From Primula veris (lineage: Eukaryota > Streptophyta > Magnoliopsida > Ericales > Primulaceae), in the NCBI GenBank assembly GCA_963682055.1, contig OY821746.1:28400481-28464480 (forward strand): a stretch of DNA of 64,000 bases. Reading direction: 5' to 3'. The notes under the pieces are model-generated. The model had not been told where the DNA came from. It worked only from the letters and a program-made list of their open reading frames with translations, and made no database searches. Every line of letters begins with the position of its first letter. The first letter of the stretch is position 1. The position numbers and the translations under genes are program-made. Positions 31,843 through 43,111 of this stretch are shown here, one piece after another.

Positions 31843-32886
31843 CTATTGACCCAAGCTGTTTTTGAAAAATTTGCACATCAGTGCATGGTCATCACTCCAC
31901 AGTTCCATCTTCGTCTTGTAGTGCCTCAGATGGTCGATAGGGCAACTCTTTCCATCATAGAGCCTGAATTCGGGGATGACGAACCCCATAGGATTGCGGT
32001 ACCGCGTGATCTGTTCAGCACACGGGGTTTCTTGGCATACGTTCCAAGCCTGTTGGAACGCGTCATCCGTGACTTGGTAGGGGGGAGGGTATCCTCCCTG
32101 ATGTGGTGGTGGGCCATATCCTTCCCCGATCCTGTATTCGGGATATCTACCGTCCTTCGTGTTTGTGTGGACACGTTCCATATGAGTGTTCGGATGAACG
32201 ATAGTTATTGGGACATTGCCCCCTTGGTGGGGGACTCTTGTATCGGGTCGCCGACCCGCTGCCTCCAGGGCGGCCCTGTAGGCAGAATCTTCCACTTCAT
32301 GGCGTGGGTCTTTGTCGGGTTGGATAACTGGCAATACGATGCCGGCCGCTGTCATGGCCGTCATGCATGCCGCCAGCTGAGCTTGTAGCTGGGCATAGTT
32401 CCTTTCATCGGCTAACGGAACAACGTGTTGTACCTCCACCGTGGGTGGTGTAATCATCCTCGGAGGATTAGTCGGTAGTCAGGGCGACTGTCCGAGTACA
32501 TGATCCTCGGGCATGCCAAACTGATGAGCTTCGTCCGTTTGTAAACGAGCACCGGAGTTGACCGAGGCTGTAGGCAAAGGGACTCTTGAGCTCGGCCCTG
32601 CTTGGGACCCGGTTAAGCGTCTTCGTGCATGCCTTAATACGGGCACGTCTTGTTCGTCCTCCGAGGACGAAGGGTGTTCGTCGACAATCCCTACGATGAA
32701 ATGTCGGGGTGGTTCGACCGGTTGTTCTTGGTTGACGTAGGAGGTTGTTGGTTGGTTTCCGGATTGGATAGCTTCATATCTGTCGCGGATGGCGAGTAGA
32801 TCGTCGAGGTCTTGTTGGCTAATTTGCGTGTTTTGGTTATTGGTTTCTATTATCTCGGGATGGGTTTCCTCTACATTGGTAACCAT
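31843..32886 (-). pseudogene. Retrotransposon gag, N-terminal part, two in-frame stops
   Basis: The frame opens with MVTNVEETHPEII at 32886, upstream of which lies the primer site. A TGA at 32479-32481 interrupts it after GQSP, and the same frame resumes with MITPPTVEV. A TAG at 31843-31845 follows FFKNSLGQ. Beyond this the same frame continues into the 910-codon stretch at 31788. Residues around RYRNPMGFVIPEFRLYDGK and HLRHYKTKMELW resemble the start of the plant retrotransposon gag domain. The two stops mean that the full Gag is not made without readthrough. Confidence 0.85.
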
Positions 32887-32947
32887 TGTCGCTCGTCTGG
32901 CAGAGTATTGGTATTCGAATTCTAAACTAGTTGGGAACTAGATGATT

Positions 32948-32963
32948 CCCGGAGACGGCGCCA
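32948..32963 (-). promoter_or_regulatory. Primer binding site
   Basis: Minus-strand TGGCGCCGTCTCCGGG begins two bases inside the right LTR. TGGCGCC complements the 3' end of a tRNA ending GGCGCCA. Tat and Athila elements commonly use tRNA-Asp, which fits, though the match beyond the first ten bases is imperfect. Confidence 0.75.
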
Positions 32964-32965
32964 TT

Positions 32966-33535
32966 TGATAAAGCCATAACTTTGGTCGGTCGCGTTAGGA
33001 TTTTCAACAATGATATAATAGTAAATCAACCGTGAATAATGGACACTTCCTGATCTTTATTATTGCTCGGATTATTATCCTTGTTCGGACTATTACACTT
33101 GCTCGGATTAGTATTTCGGTTTTACAATTGTGCTCGATATGACTATTTAATTTCTCGTCTTGATCTTTCTCCCCTTTTATTCGGTGCTCGGCTTTGTCTT
33201 TTCTCGGTTTATTTCTCGAAGTGGTGTGCGTTGTTTAATTTCTCTCTTTTCTCAACTTCTCTCTATATTTTTTGTATAGATTTTCTGGTCCTTTTCTAGG
33301 AGGGGTAGTTGGCTATTTATAGGCAACTATGCCTTCTAGGATGTTGACAAATGTCTTCATCCCAGGGGTTTTTCAGACATGGGTCCCCATTTGATTGGGC
33401 TTGAGCTTTTGATAGTAACACCTCAATTCCTATAAAAAGTATGAGACGACCCATTTAAGCGTTGGATACCCATTTATAAAGTGGGTTGATTATTACCCGA
33501 ATAGAATATTCGGGTCTAATTTTTGTGTTCTATCA
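32966..33535 (-). repeat. Right LTR (5' LTR for gag-pol)
   Basis: 570 bp, TG...CA ends, directly upstream of the primer binding site and gag on the minus strand. TATAAATA on the minus strand (33314-33321) is the likely core promoter for the genomic transcript. Confidence 0.93.
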
Positions 33536-33553
33536 GTCCACCAAAAATACTAA
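33536..33553. repeat. 18-bp direct repeat flanking the retrotransposon, right copy
   Basis: Exact second copy of 16536-16553. The next bases on this side are TGTAAGTTG, so the match extends by TG into the first bases of the left LTR. Confidence 0.9.
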
Positions 33554-33769
33554 TGTAAGTTGATTTCTTTAGTGGTGCATTTTTTTTTATGCGAATTTAA
33601 GGGGTACAATGCAACTGCGGAAACACGGAGATATAGTACTTACTTTTGAGTTTTGGCAAAATTTCTATTTATTTAAAAGTTGAAAACATTTGCCTTTGAT
33701 TTACAAGATCAATTGGGGGGGGGGGGGGGAATAAAAATTTATGGAAGCATGCAATGAAACAATATATAA

Positions 33770-34075
33770 TAGGGCCGGGTTCGGTTCGGTCCGATTCGAT
33801 TTTTGGCAAAACCGAAACCGAAACCGAGCATATTTTTCGGTTCGATTTTTTTCGGTTTCGGTCTTTTTATTTTTTGGACCGAACCGGACTGTTTTTTGGT
33901 CAAGTTTCGGTTATTTTTCGGTTTTATTTTTCGGTCTTTTTCGGTTTTTTCCGGTATTTTCCGGTTCGGTTTTACTGAAAACCGAAACCGATCCGAAAAT
34001 TTTTCGGTTTCGGTCTTTTTCGGGTTTTGTCGGTTCGGTTATCGATTCGGTTTTTCCGTTTCTTTCACATCCCTA
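33770..34075. mobile_element. hAT-like MITE rich in CGGTTTCGGTT
   Basis: 306 bp from TAGGGCCGGGTTCGG to CACATCCCTA, so both ends read TAGGG. The inside is packed with TTCGGTTCGG on one strand and ACCGAAACCG on the other. The 8-bp flanks ATATATAA and ATATTTAC agree at 6 of 8 positions, a worn target duplication. The phenylalanine-rich ORFs here are artefacts. Confidence 0.6.
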
Positions 34076-35145
34076 ATATTTACCACACAATTAGATCTAA
34101 TGGTATAAAATAATAGAAATAATAGTCCATATAGGCTTCATGTGATATTTCTCAAAATATAAATCCACTCTTGTTATCTTCCCAATACTATACGGAATAA
34201 CACTTGTTTAAACCCCTCATTCAAAATTTATCTTCAATAGTGTAAACCCCCATTGAAAATTTATCAGGACATTATATATATAATTAAAAATTAAAAATTA
34301 AAAAAATTGATTTAACCCCATTTTGCCAAATACCGAATAAAAATTTATTAAAATTTTGTAAAGCCATATTAAGAGCAAATAAAACTGAAAATTGCTCAAG
34401 TAGTTAAGAAACATGATATGAATGATTATATTATGTGAGTGTTGTTTCATTCGATTTTTCTTTTGTATAATAAGGGAGCCAAATTTATTTCTTGATCCGT
34501 GTGGATTTTGAACTATTAATAACGGTAAATGAAGATCATTGTAAATAAATATAGAGAGAACGGTACAATTAATAATGGTGAAATTTTTCTTCTCCTCCTA
34601 ATATGGTGTTGTTTCGAAAGGGAGAGAGAGAGATGAGGGGAGGGGAGTTTTTTTTTCTAAAATAAAGGGAAGAGTAGTTTGATTTTACAAGAAAATGGTT
34701 ATTATACGAAACTATTTGCAATTTTAACTGATAAATAACTCATATCTAACTTGTCGAAATCGAATTTTTCAAAAGTTAATCAAATAGTTCAAATGTTAAA
34801 ATATATGAACAAATTTTAAAATTTTATATTTCAACAATTTAAACACGTCATATTTACCGATTAAAGTTGTAAATAAATAAACCCTGTCCCAATAGTTTGG
34901 GACAACCATTTTTTTATTTTTTTTATATGATCAATTATCTAATTGTGTGGTCTAGTTTCATTGCAATTTGAATGCTCCCATAAAAAAAATCTATTGAAGC
35001 CTTACTTCCAAATCAATAGTGAGTGAAATGTCTCTTTCATCAGAAGTTTTAGTCAATAGATTCTCCCGATTATTTGAGCCTCCAAATTTACAGTTTTAAT
35101 ACCATCACTTTCTTGTGTTTCTTTGTAACTGTTTATCAAGTTCCA
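34076..35145. other. Intergenic region upstream of the bHLH gene
   Basis: AT-rich. It contains a worn Stowaway-like copy at about 34696-34880 (CGAAACTATTTGCAATTTTAACTG ... CAAAAGTTAATCAAATAGTTC). No ORF is credible. The promoter of the bHLH gene should lie at its right end. Confidence 0.5.
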
Positions 35146-35152
35146 TATATAG
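35146..35152 (+). promoter_or_regulatory. Putative TATA box of the bHLH gene
   Basis: TATATAG 59 bp upstream of the ATG at 35205, in a CT-rich leader context. A short 5' UTR would follow. Confidence 0.45.
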
Positions 35153-35204
35153 CACATTCGTATCATCAATAAACATAGAGAGGAAACGTTTGAGCCCTCA
35201 AATT

Positions 35205-37216
35205 ATGGAATTTTTGTCTCCACTGTTTGAACTTGACCAAATTGAAGATCTATTCCCATTCTCCCCTATTCCCCAAGAGCTTTCAATTCTAGATGACTCT
35301 TGCTTAATGAATAAAAGCGTCGTTTCAAGTCCTAATCATAAACGAAAATCTTCAAAAACCCTCCCTGAAATAAATGACAAGAAAAATGAAAATGATAACA
35401 ATAACAAGAATAAAAAGATTGTTCACAGAGACGTAGAAAGGCAAAGGAGGCAAGAAATGGCAGCTCTTAATCGGTCTCTTAAGTTATTGCTTCCTCCCGA
35501 AATTATTAAGGTATGCATTTTTTAGCATTTTAATCTTCATCAAACAAAAATCAGGTTATTATCAATTGACCTCCATTTTCATGAGATGGAAGTTTAAACA
35601 ATGGAGGTACCGTTGATATTGATAGTGGATTTTTAATAAAGGAATGCACAAGTGAAATTATAGTTTGCCTTTAACATCCTTTTTGGATTTGATTATGATA
35701 TCGATATTTATTCTGACAGACATTATGTCCAATTTAATTAATTGCTTTGTCATTATTAGAAGCAGGCGAGACGAGCCATGTGCTGATCGTGATATGTCAT
35801 GGCAGTCCACTAATTACAAAAGATCATTTCTATTATATATTTTGACAATAAATCAGGATATATAGTGGTCTGGCACCCTTTATATTTTGTTTTCTTGGTT
35901 TTGTGTTTAAATAAGGATATATACGTATTTTGCAATTCCTGTCTTCGCTGCTGGTTGTTAGTGTTAGAAATTTGAGATTAAGATTCATTTTTTTTGATAA
36001 ATTCCATAAAAAAAGGTCATTGTAATTAAGACCACAGAGTTTCATATACCAAAGAAGAAATGCATGAGCTTAAAACTCATTGATCAAATTTACTACTCAT
36101 TTAAGCTCAATATGGAACTTGTCATTTCTTTCTTTTATGTTGTTTTGGGTAAGTTTCAGTTGTTTTATGTGCTTTGCTACTCATTGATCTGCACACTTCT
36201 TGTGATATGGTGAATGACGTCGGAAATGCTAAAAATGATTATCCAATTTCTTCGCCATTTTCATTATTATCGTCACGTTTTCATATATGCTAGCTAAGTT
36301 ATAACTTTGGTAATTTTCAGGGGAAAAGGTCCCTGTGTGATCATATCCATGAATCTGTGAATCACATAGGCCATATGAAAAACAGGATTGACGCGCTGAG
36401 TAAGAAGAGAGATGAGCTAAAGAGACCATTGAATAAGTTAACTATCTATGTCGGATCCAAATGTTTATCAAGCAACCTTAGTGAAACTGAACCAGATGAA
36501 GAAATCGCAAGGGGAAATATTCAAATATTATTAAGGACAAGCTTAAAAGCTAAGGTGATTCTTTCAAGATTACTGTGTCTTCTCATCCAAGAAGGACTGG
36601 ATGTAATTAGCTACACTTCCACAAACTCGAACGAAAGATTAGTCCACACAATCGAATCTGAGGTACTATTGACCAAGTAATTTCACTTCATTATGGCTCA
36701 GTTAGGGTGCCATTTTTGCAGCACTCATGTCAGATCTTGAGTGAAAATTTTATTTTGATATAACATGAAATGGCAAGCATTGCTATCCAAGGGTTGCCAA
36801 ATACAAAATGTTAATTTTAAAGGTTGCAAAACTTATTAAAGAGTGATTTTTGTGTAACATACTTCTAACAAACAAAGTAATCCTGTACCAGTAATTGCCA
36901 ATTAGTCACGAGAGAGGGAACATGTTATCTCCTAAATTCTTCCATATATAGTTGATTTCCTAGAATTCTAAAGTTCTTGCTTCTAGTTTCTTTTTACTTT
37001 TAAATTTTCTCAAAGTCGTTTGTTTTATCTACTTGAAAGCTAACAAATCTATATTCTAATTTATGCATTATAGAATTCTTTTCAACTCATACATAAATCA
37101 TTTCCTCAAAAACTTTGGTTTTGCTTAATTTGTTGTAACTTAATTTACAGGTAAGTGAAGGGAGGAGCATCAACCCATATGAGCTTCAGAAGAAATTAAG
37201 ATGTCTAATTGCCTAA
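35205..37216 (+). CDS. bHLH transcription factor (bHLH36/118/120/126-like), 3 exons
   Basis: Exons 35205-35510, 36321-36662 and 37151-37216, phase 0 at both junctions, 237 residues. Start MEFLSPLFELDQIEDLFPF. The basic region HRDVERQRRQEM at the end of exon 1 has the conserved Glu and Arg for E-box contact, followed by helix 1 (AALNRSLKLLLP). The loop and helix 2 begin in exon 2 (IIKGKRSLCDHIHESVNHIG). The intron position after IIK and the C-terminal half (ILLRTSLKAKVILSRLLCLLIQEGLDVISYTSTN) match a small plant bHLH clade that includes AtbHLH36, 118, 120 and 126. It ends SINPYELQKKLRCLIA. The family binds DNA as dimers in the nucleus; targets cannot be told. The gene looks complete. Confidence 0.9.
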
Positions 37217-37919
37217 TTTTAGCTTATGATCTCTTTTTCTCACCACTTTTTTACGTGTTACCAAGTTTTTTAAGTTAAGAGAGCTTCATAGTTGTGTCTT
37301 CTGGTCTCTTTTTCTTTTCTTTTCTTGTGTGCGTCTTCTGAGGTTTAATTTCAGTTCACATTGTAATTTAGACATGTTCCCATGGTGCGTCTATCATTTC
37401 ATTGTTTCGAATATTTACAATTATAGGTCTGTTTTTTTGGCAAATATAAATTTCATTTAGCTACACATTTTATACAAGGAGAAACCTGGTGCTTTTTTGA
37501 GCTCATTTGCTTTGTCTAGAGGGCTTGATTTTGTTTTTTGGCTTAGATTTCTTTTCCCCCATCATGTGATGTGATAGTAGTTTCATTCTTTATCGGTTTT
37601 AATAGGAGATGTATTCATTACACCTACAAAATGGGGGCTTGTCCCATTAAACAACAATTTCCTGTTCCCATTAATAAAAATTTATCGAATAAGTATATAC
37701 ATATGCAAGTCTTCTAAATATTAGTATCATTTAAAGGGGACTTTTCAGTTCAAACTTTTAAGTACTTTTTAACTTCTAGGTGTAGTTCATGACAGGGTTG
37801 TATAAATTCGACCTAGACGGTGTGGAAATCTAATTTATTATGTGGACACAATGGTTTATGACCATAAAAGAAGTTACTAACACACTTCTCATAAACGCCA
37901 TGCCCTCTGTAATAGTGTT
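37217..37919. other. 3' flank of the bHLH gene, nothing recognised
   Basis: T-rich DNA that probably includes the bHLH 3' UTR (several TGTAAT words near 37360). No other gene or element end is visible. Confidence 0.45.
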
Positions 37920-39590
37920 GAAAAATATATATTTTTTTTTTTTACTTTTTAGTAAGTAAATAATGTTTGGTGAACACTGTAAAAGTATACTTTTTATTAA
38001 AAATGTTGTTTGGTAAAATATGTTTACTTTTACTTTTTGAGTGAAAATGAATATTTTATTTCGATTAATAGAATAAAGCAAAATAATCAATTAGCAAAAA
38101 AAATATTTCATTATTTAATTAAAGATTAAAAAGATACAAAATTAGGAAAATATAATGATTATACGAACATAAAAAGTTACAAAATTAACGACTTTGCCTA
38201 CGTTTTCTCATGTTTCTACAAATTCGATCACGAATTTCATTTCAACAAAATTTCATATAATGATCATCATTTAAAACATCTACGTCATGAGTGGTATCTT
38301 GTGATGTTGAACTCCACTCTTCTACGTATCCATTACGCACTCTGGATCAGGAAAATTTGCGTTGTGTTTACGAATAAAGTTGTGCAAAGTCATTGACGTT
38401 CCAATCACATCGATTTGTTTTCGAAGATCGTAAGAAGGCATATCTCTCAAGATTCCCCGTCGTATTTTTCATACCCTGAACGTTTTTTCAATAACACTTC
38501 TGAGAGACAAATGAACTTGATTAAACATCTGCTCTACATTACGCGGTGGTTCACCTTGACAAAAAATTTATTGATGATACCTCTGACCTTTATATGGTGA
38601 CATAAAACCTTTTGTATTTGGATAGCCAACATCTACTAAATAAAAAATTTCTATAACAATTGAAAAATAAACTAGTTAGTGCGTTATTAATATAAAAAAA
38701 CAATGTAAAACAAATATTTTTTCATATATTAACCTTCATTAGGGTGTGGAAAATTCGTATTTATGTCGCGAACTACGTTGTAAAAAATCCGGTTGTCATG
38801 CATGCTACCCTCCCATCCATAAGAAATATATGTAAAGTACATATTAAAGTCACACACACCCAATATGTTTGTTGTGTAACAACGCTTTATGCTATAATAA
38901 GGATACGATTTACTTGGTTTAGATCGTACAGCAACATGTGTCCCATCAATTGTTCCAATGCAATCCTAAAAGGAAACAAAAATTTATAGTAGAAATAAAA
39001 TATGATATTTGAAAGGTTAATAAGAAAAAAAGTTTACCTTAAAAAAATTTAGTGGCGGATAAGTGACCCTTTGATGAAAGGCAGATTTGAGAGAAAGCAA
39101 ATTTTTTATGAAATTTAATTTGATTATAAAGATGGAATTTGATTTTGAAGTCTCGGAATGATTTTTCCAATCCAGATTGAGCAGAGGTCTCTTATACCTT
39201 TCACATATTAGACAAGGATCTGCAATGGTTTTTTTTTTTTTTCTGCTAGTTCAATTTCATTTTAAATTTTTACATATTTTATGCGATCATTGTTTGTTTA
39301 TATATGCCTCATATTAGAGCAGTAATAGAGTATAATGATTGCTGGGTTTGGTTTTAAAAAAAAAATGGTTTGGTTAGGTGAGCTAAGTGCTCATATAATA
39401 CTTTTCTTGAACAAATAAGATGCAAAATACTTTTGAAAAATAAGTTTAAATTGATTTTACTTTTGATAAAATTACTTTTGCACAACCACCAAACAGCACT
39501 AAATACTTATAGGACTTGTAAGTAAAAAAAAGTAAAAGCACATGTTTGCCAAACAATATTGAACCTTTTTTTACTTCTATACAATCTTTA
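37920..39590 (-). mobile_element. Degraded PIF/Harbinger-type DNA transposon
   Basis: Minus-strand translation gives broken pieces of the DDE nuclease of PIF/Harbinger elements: DCIGTIDGTHVAVRSKPS at about 38970-38910, and LVDVGYPNTKGFMSPYKGQRYHQ at about 38645-38570. Stops and frameshifts separate them. Inverted ends are suggested by AATGTTGTTTGGTAAA and TTTACTTTTACTTTT near 38005-38040, against the reverse complement of TTTGCCAAACAATATT near 39545-39560. The exact borders are uncertain. Confidence 0.7.
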
Positions 39591-39832
39591 TCAAGGTATG
39601 GTTATTTTTCATCAGTGTGGTACCTTCAATGGTTATGTAGATAGTTTTTTGATATTTGTAGACAAACAATTTTTTTATAGACGTGTTGAAATTTTGGCAG
39701 TCGAATAATTTCAACCCATCTCTTGGATGGAACATAACCTTGCAATAATACACTGATGGCATATACTATAATGGAGTGTAGACTGTGTGGTTGTAGCCTT
39801 GAAGGTATGGAACTGTTTTAATTATATTTATT

Positions 39833-40240
39833 ACTAAAATACAAAAATACGTGTAATTTAATCTATTTATAACTTGTATCAAAATTATGGAAATGTTTTT
39901 TTTTTAAATCTAATCATAAAATTTAACATTTAAACTATATGATCAACTTTTTAAAATTTTCATTTTGACAAATTTAATACAACGTTTTCACCGATCAAAT
40001 TGCACGTAGTTTCAATTAAATAGTAACATAGTATATACTCCCTCCGTTCTCATTTAATTGTCAATTACGAAACTACGTGTAATTTTGACCGACTTATAAC
40101 TTGTATCAAAACTGTCAAAATGAATTTTTTTAAAATCTAATCATAAAATTTAACATTTAAACTATATGATCAACTTTTGAAAATTTTCATTCCGACAATT
40201 TTGATACAAGTTCTTGACCAGTCAAAATTGCACGATGTAT
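39833..40240. mobile_element. Two adjacent Stowaway-like MITE copies
   Basis: Copy 1 (about 39833-40030) has lost its CTCCCTCC start but ends GCACGTAGTTTCAATTAAATAG. Copy 2 starts TA|CTCCCTCCGTT at 40036 and runs to GTCAAAATTGCACG near 40235, lacking the right end. Both share CATAAAATTTAACATTTAAACTATATGATCAACTT with the intact copy at 47481-47714. Confidence 0.75.
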
Positions 40241-40259
40241 ATATTAATGAGTGAAACAT

Positions 40260-40543
40260 TAAGGCCTCGTTTGGTTGTATCATTAGTACCTCGGGATCGG
40301 ACTACTAATCCCGTAGACCCCACAAATGCTATGTTTGGCAAAACATTAGACTCCGGACTAGTTATCCGGTCCGGACTAAAAATGATGGCAAAAAGGTGCA
40401 TTTTCAATACCATAGGGGGGTGGTATTAGGAATAGTCCAATCCCGAATGTATTACTTATCCGGCCTTCTTTTCAAATCTCATTTATAATACTATCGGATT
40501 GTTAATAACGGGATTAGTAATCTCGTAAACAAACGAGACCTAA
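40260..40543. mobile_element. Tourist-like (PIF/Harbinger) MITE
   Basis: Element 40263-40540 (278 bp) with inverted ends GGCCTCGTTTGGTTG and GGTCTCGTTTGTTTA (reverse complement of the right), flanked by TAA at 40260-40262 and 40541-40543, the 3-bp target typical of Tourist. Inside, GGGATTAGTAAT-type words are also inverted. Non-coding. It sits just after the Stowaway pair. Confidence 0.85.
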
Positions 40544-42230
40544 AGGCCCTCTGTGTCGAAACAAAAAACGTTAAGGCCCCACATTGTTTTTGTTTTTGTT
40601 TTTTTTTTTTGGAAAGGCCCCACATTGTTTATTTGCTTGGAAATGATATTGAGATATTGAAAAATTATTTACTCATTACTTCAAGAAGTCTGAAGCATGT
40701 GACAAGGCATATTCTAGAGTAACTAACTACCTCACAAATTACACATGGACTTTATTAACCCTACTATTATTTGAACTACATTTTGATATTGTCATGTCAT
40801 CACAACCAAAGTTATAACTGGACAGCGTAACTCCATTTGAAACTAATACAGTTTTTTTAGATGTGTTATTTTCGTGTAAAAAAACAACATACATTAAAAA
40901 AAATAAAAAAAAATTTGGAACATAATTTTATTCCGGTCTATAAAAGGTTGACCTAAATGAAGGCTAGTTTGCGCATCTCATTCATTATATAACAGCTCAG
41001 AACAACTTTTACGTCCATTAATTGTGAATACTGGTCATTGAGTTTTCATCTAAATCAACATCTTCTACACCATCAGAAGACCACGTCTTTATAGTCACGC
41101 CAATATTTGACATAATCATTTAGGTTTATGTGATAATAAATTAAGATACATTTAGCGATGGAGGGTAGGAACTTGAGGATTAAAAACTACCTATAAAGAT
41201 TTGATGGATTATAAGCTTGAGAATTGGATGCTGTAGCTTACAACTTGGGTTTGTTTATGTGATAAATCTTGTGTTGCAATAATTTGGTGCTCTTTTAGAT
41301 GACCGAAAGTTAATTCCAAAAATTACAGCAAAACCCAAACAATAATTTATTGATCCGATTGCTCTATAAACAAGAATTATATAGTGACGTCCACCGTGAT
41401 AAATACAAAGAATGATTATAACCACCGTGATAAATACAGATTTAGCACCATTGTAAGAAAGATTATAACTTACGTTAAATTGCACTCGGTCCGTCACAAG
41501 AAGATAGTCATATTTCATGTACAAATTGTATATAAAACATGATTATATTTTTGAACTAATGGAGTACGATTTTTTTTTACAGGAACGTTCCTGTAAAAAA
41601 ATCGTAACAAATTCTGTTAATTAGATCGGAGCCTGTTATACGATTATGAAGCTAAATGCACATATTTCTTTGGACAGTCGTTTATGATAATTAGGCCATC
41701 CAAGTAGAGCTTTATAATCTAATTAAATCAGTTTTCAGAGGTATGCAAGTATGTCACCTTTATTATATTTTAAATTTCATACGTATTATAAAGTAAGGCT
41801 GGTCAATATCATATTAGCAATATGTGTAAGGCGTATCAAATTAAAAACTGGTGTTTGTAAACTTGTATTAATTTATGCTTAAATTTGGTACCTTGTAAAG
41901 TGCAGCATCCGTAATAAAAAAATCATCCCTCGTGTACCTAAAATATGTAGAAGATCTGTGTAGGTTATCCAGATTAGATTCCATTTTTCATATATTCATA
42001 CCCAGTGGTTATAGTTAGCTAGCTAGGTTGGACTAACACTAATTTTTTCATCAAAATTATTACACGGAAACAAGAGGGGGTTTCGTTGATTTATGTCACT
42101 GAAATCGATTTGAAATTAGGATACAAATTTTCTATACGGGTAAATGTTTATTAAACTTAATAACTATCATGGTGTCGATTAAGTTATGGAAAACATAGAA
42201 AATCCACTTCTGAAAACGCTTCTGATACTA
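40544..42230. other. Intergenic region with a short palindrome
   Basis: No gene seen. At 41566-41606 a near-perfect hairpin reads ACGATTTTTTTTTACAGGAAC on one arm, with an arm two A/T bases shorter on the other side. The rest is AT-rich and unassigned. Confidence 0.6.
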
Positions 42231-42536
42231 CTAGTAATCGTGCCCCACGCGTTGCGTGTGTAACGCGGAATGTAATTAAAATATAAAAAATAAGTGTAGT
42301 TATGATACAATTACGTTGATAATAATAAAAAATATATATTATAAGACTTAAAAGAATGTTTGGTTGTTAAAGAGGGACACATAGTGTTATTAGTTGTTAT
42401 TTTTTATTTTATTTATTTTATTTTTTTATGTGAGCATGATATTATTGTAATTAATAAAAAAATATATGGGTATTTTTAGAAAAAAATGGCTAAATTGGAC
42501 AGTCTCATTTGACTTAGATTGACTTATTATAATAGA
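42231..42536 (-). mobile_element. Helitron-like element, copy 3 (best preserved)
   Basis: On the minus strand it ends with the hairpin ACGCAACGCGTGGGGC followed by ACGATTACTAG, then T, the Helitron 3' pattern. The 5' end reads TCTATTATAATAAGTCAATC. About 306 bp, non-coding, clearly related to the copies at 1668-1949 and 12815-13100. The base before the 5' TC is not the canonical A. Confidence 0.7.
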
Positions 42537-43111
42537 ATAATATTAGAAAAATATGGGAAACGGAAAAGTTCTATGACAAGATTTTCACCTTATAGCTACA
42601 AACCATGATTGTATAATTCATATTTTTATTATTATTAATAAGGGTCCCTTTTTTTGTATCATTTCCCAAAAATCAGACTATAATAATACATTATAGGTAT
42701 CACTTTTGAATTTTAATTCTCACTAGATTCCTATTATAATTTGTATTTCTCTTAATTACCACTTTTTCATACTATATAAATTAAAAAAAAATCTAATTTC
42801 ATAAAAAAAATAGAAAATATCTCTCTTCCTCCATCCCTCATAAATGAAAAAAATCATAAAAAATTGAAAAAAAAATCACAAAAATAACAAAAAACACAAA
42901 AAAAAATCTCAAAAAATTATAAAAAATCATAAACTTTTTAAAATATTACAAATAAAGTATATTTTTTTGTCAATATACCACTTTTTACACAGAAAAAACA
43001 CTCTTTCATCAAAAAGTGAATTTTATCTATTTAACTCTCGTTTGACTCATTTCAATGCTTGTTAAAGTTTGAATTGCCTTTTTAAAAACTAATTTTAGTA
43101 ACTAATTTTAG

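Larger units (their letters stand above)
16554..33535 (-). mobile_element. Tat-type Ty3/Gypsy LTR retrotransposon with a large antisense gene array
   Basis: LTRs of 570 bp at 16554-17123 and 32966-33535 begin TGATAAAGCC and end TTCTATCA, and differ at about 11 positions by eye. gag-pol runs on the minus strand. The primer binding site follows the right LTR (minus-strand TGGCGCCGTCTCCGGG, plus coordinates 32948-32963), and a purine-rich stretch (minus-strand GAGGAAGTCAGGGAGCA) abuts the left LTR. The pol order is protease, RT, degenerate RNase H, second RNase H, integrase, which is the known layout of the Tat branch. Downstream of integrase come a tandem array (26139-26869) and then a block of plus-strand genes (17367-25844), that is, antisense to gag-pol. 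Extra ORFs in this position are known in Tat-branch elements. The number of small promoter-bearing units here is what stands out. Mutations in gag-pol mean it is no longer autonomous. Confidence 0.93.

Noticed and set aside
31846..32388. 180-residue plus-strand ORF opposite gag
   Set aside because: Shadow of the gag coding strand; no domain and no promoter like those of the real plus-strand genes.
33741..34108. Overlapping F/S/R-rich ORFs
   Set aside because: They translate the repetitive CGGTTTCGG MITE in three frames.
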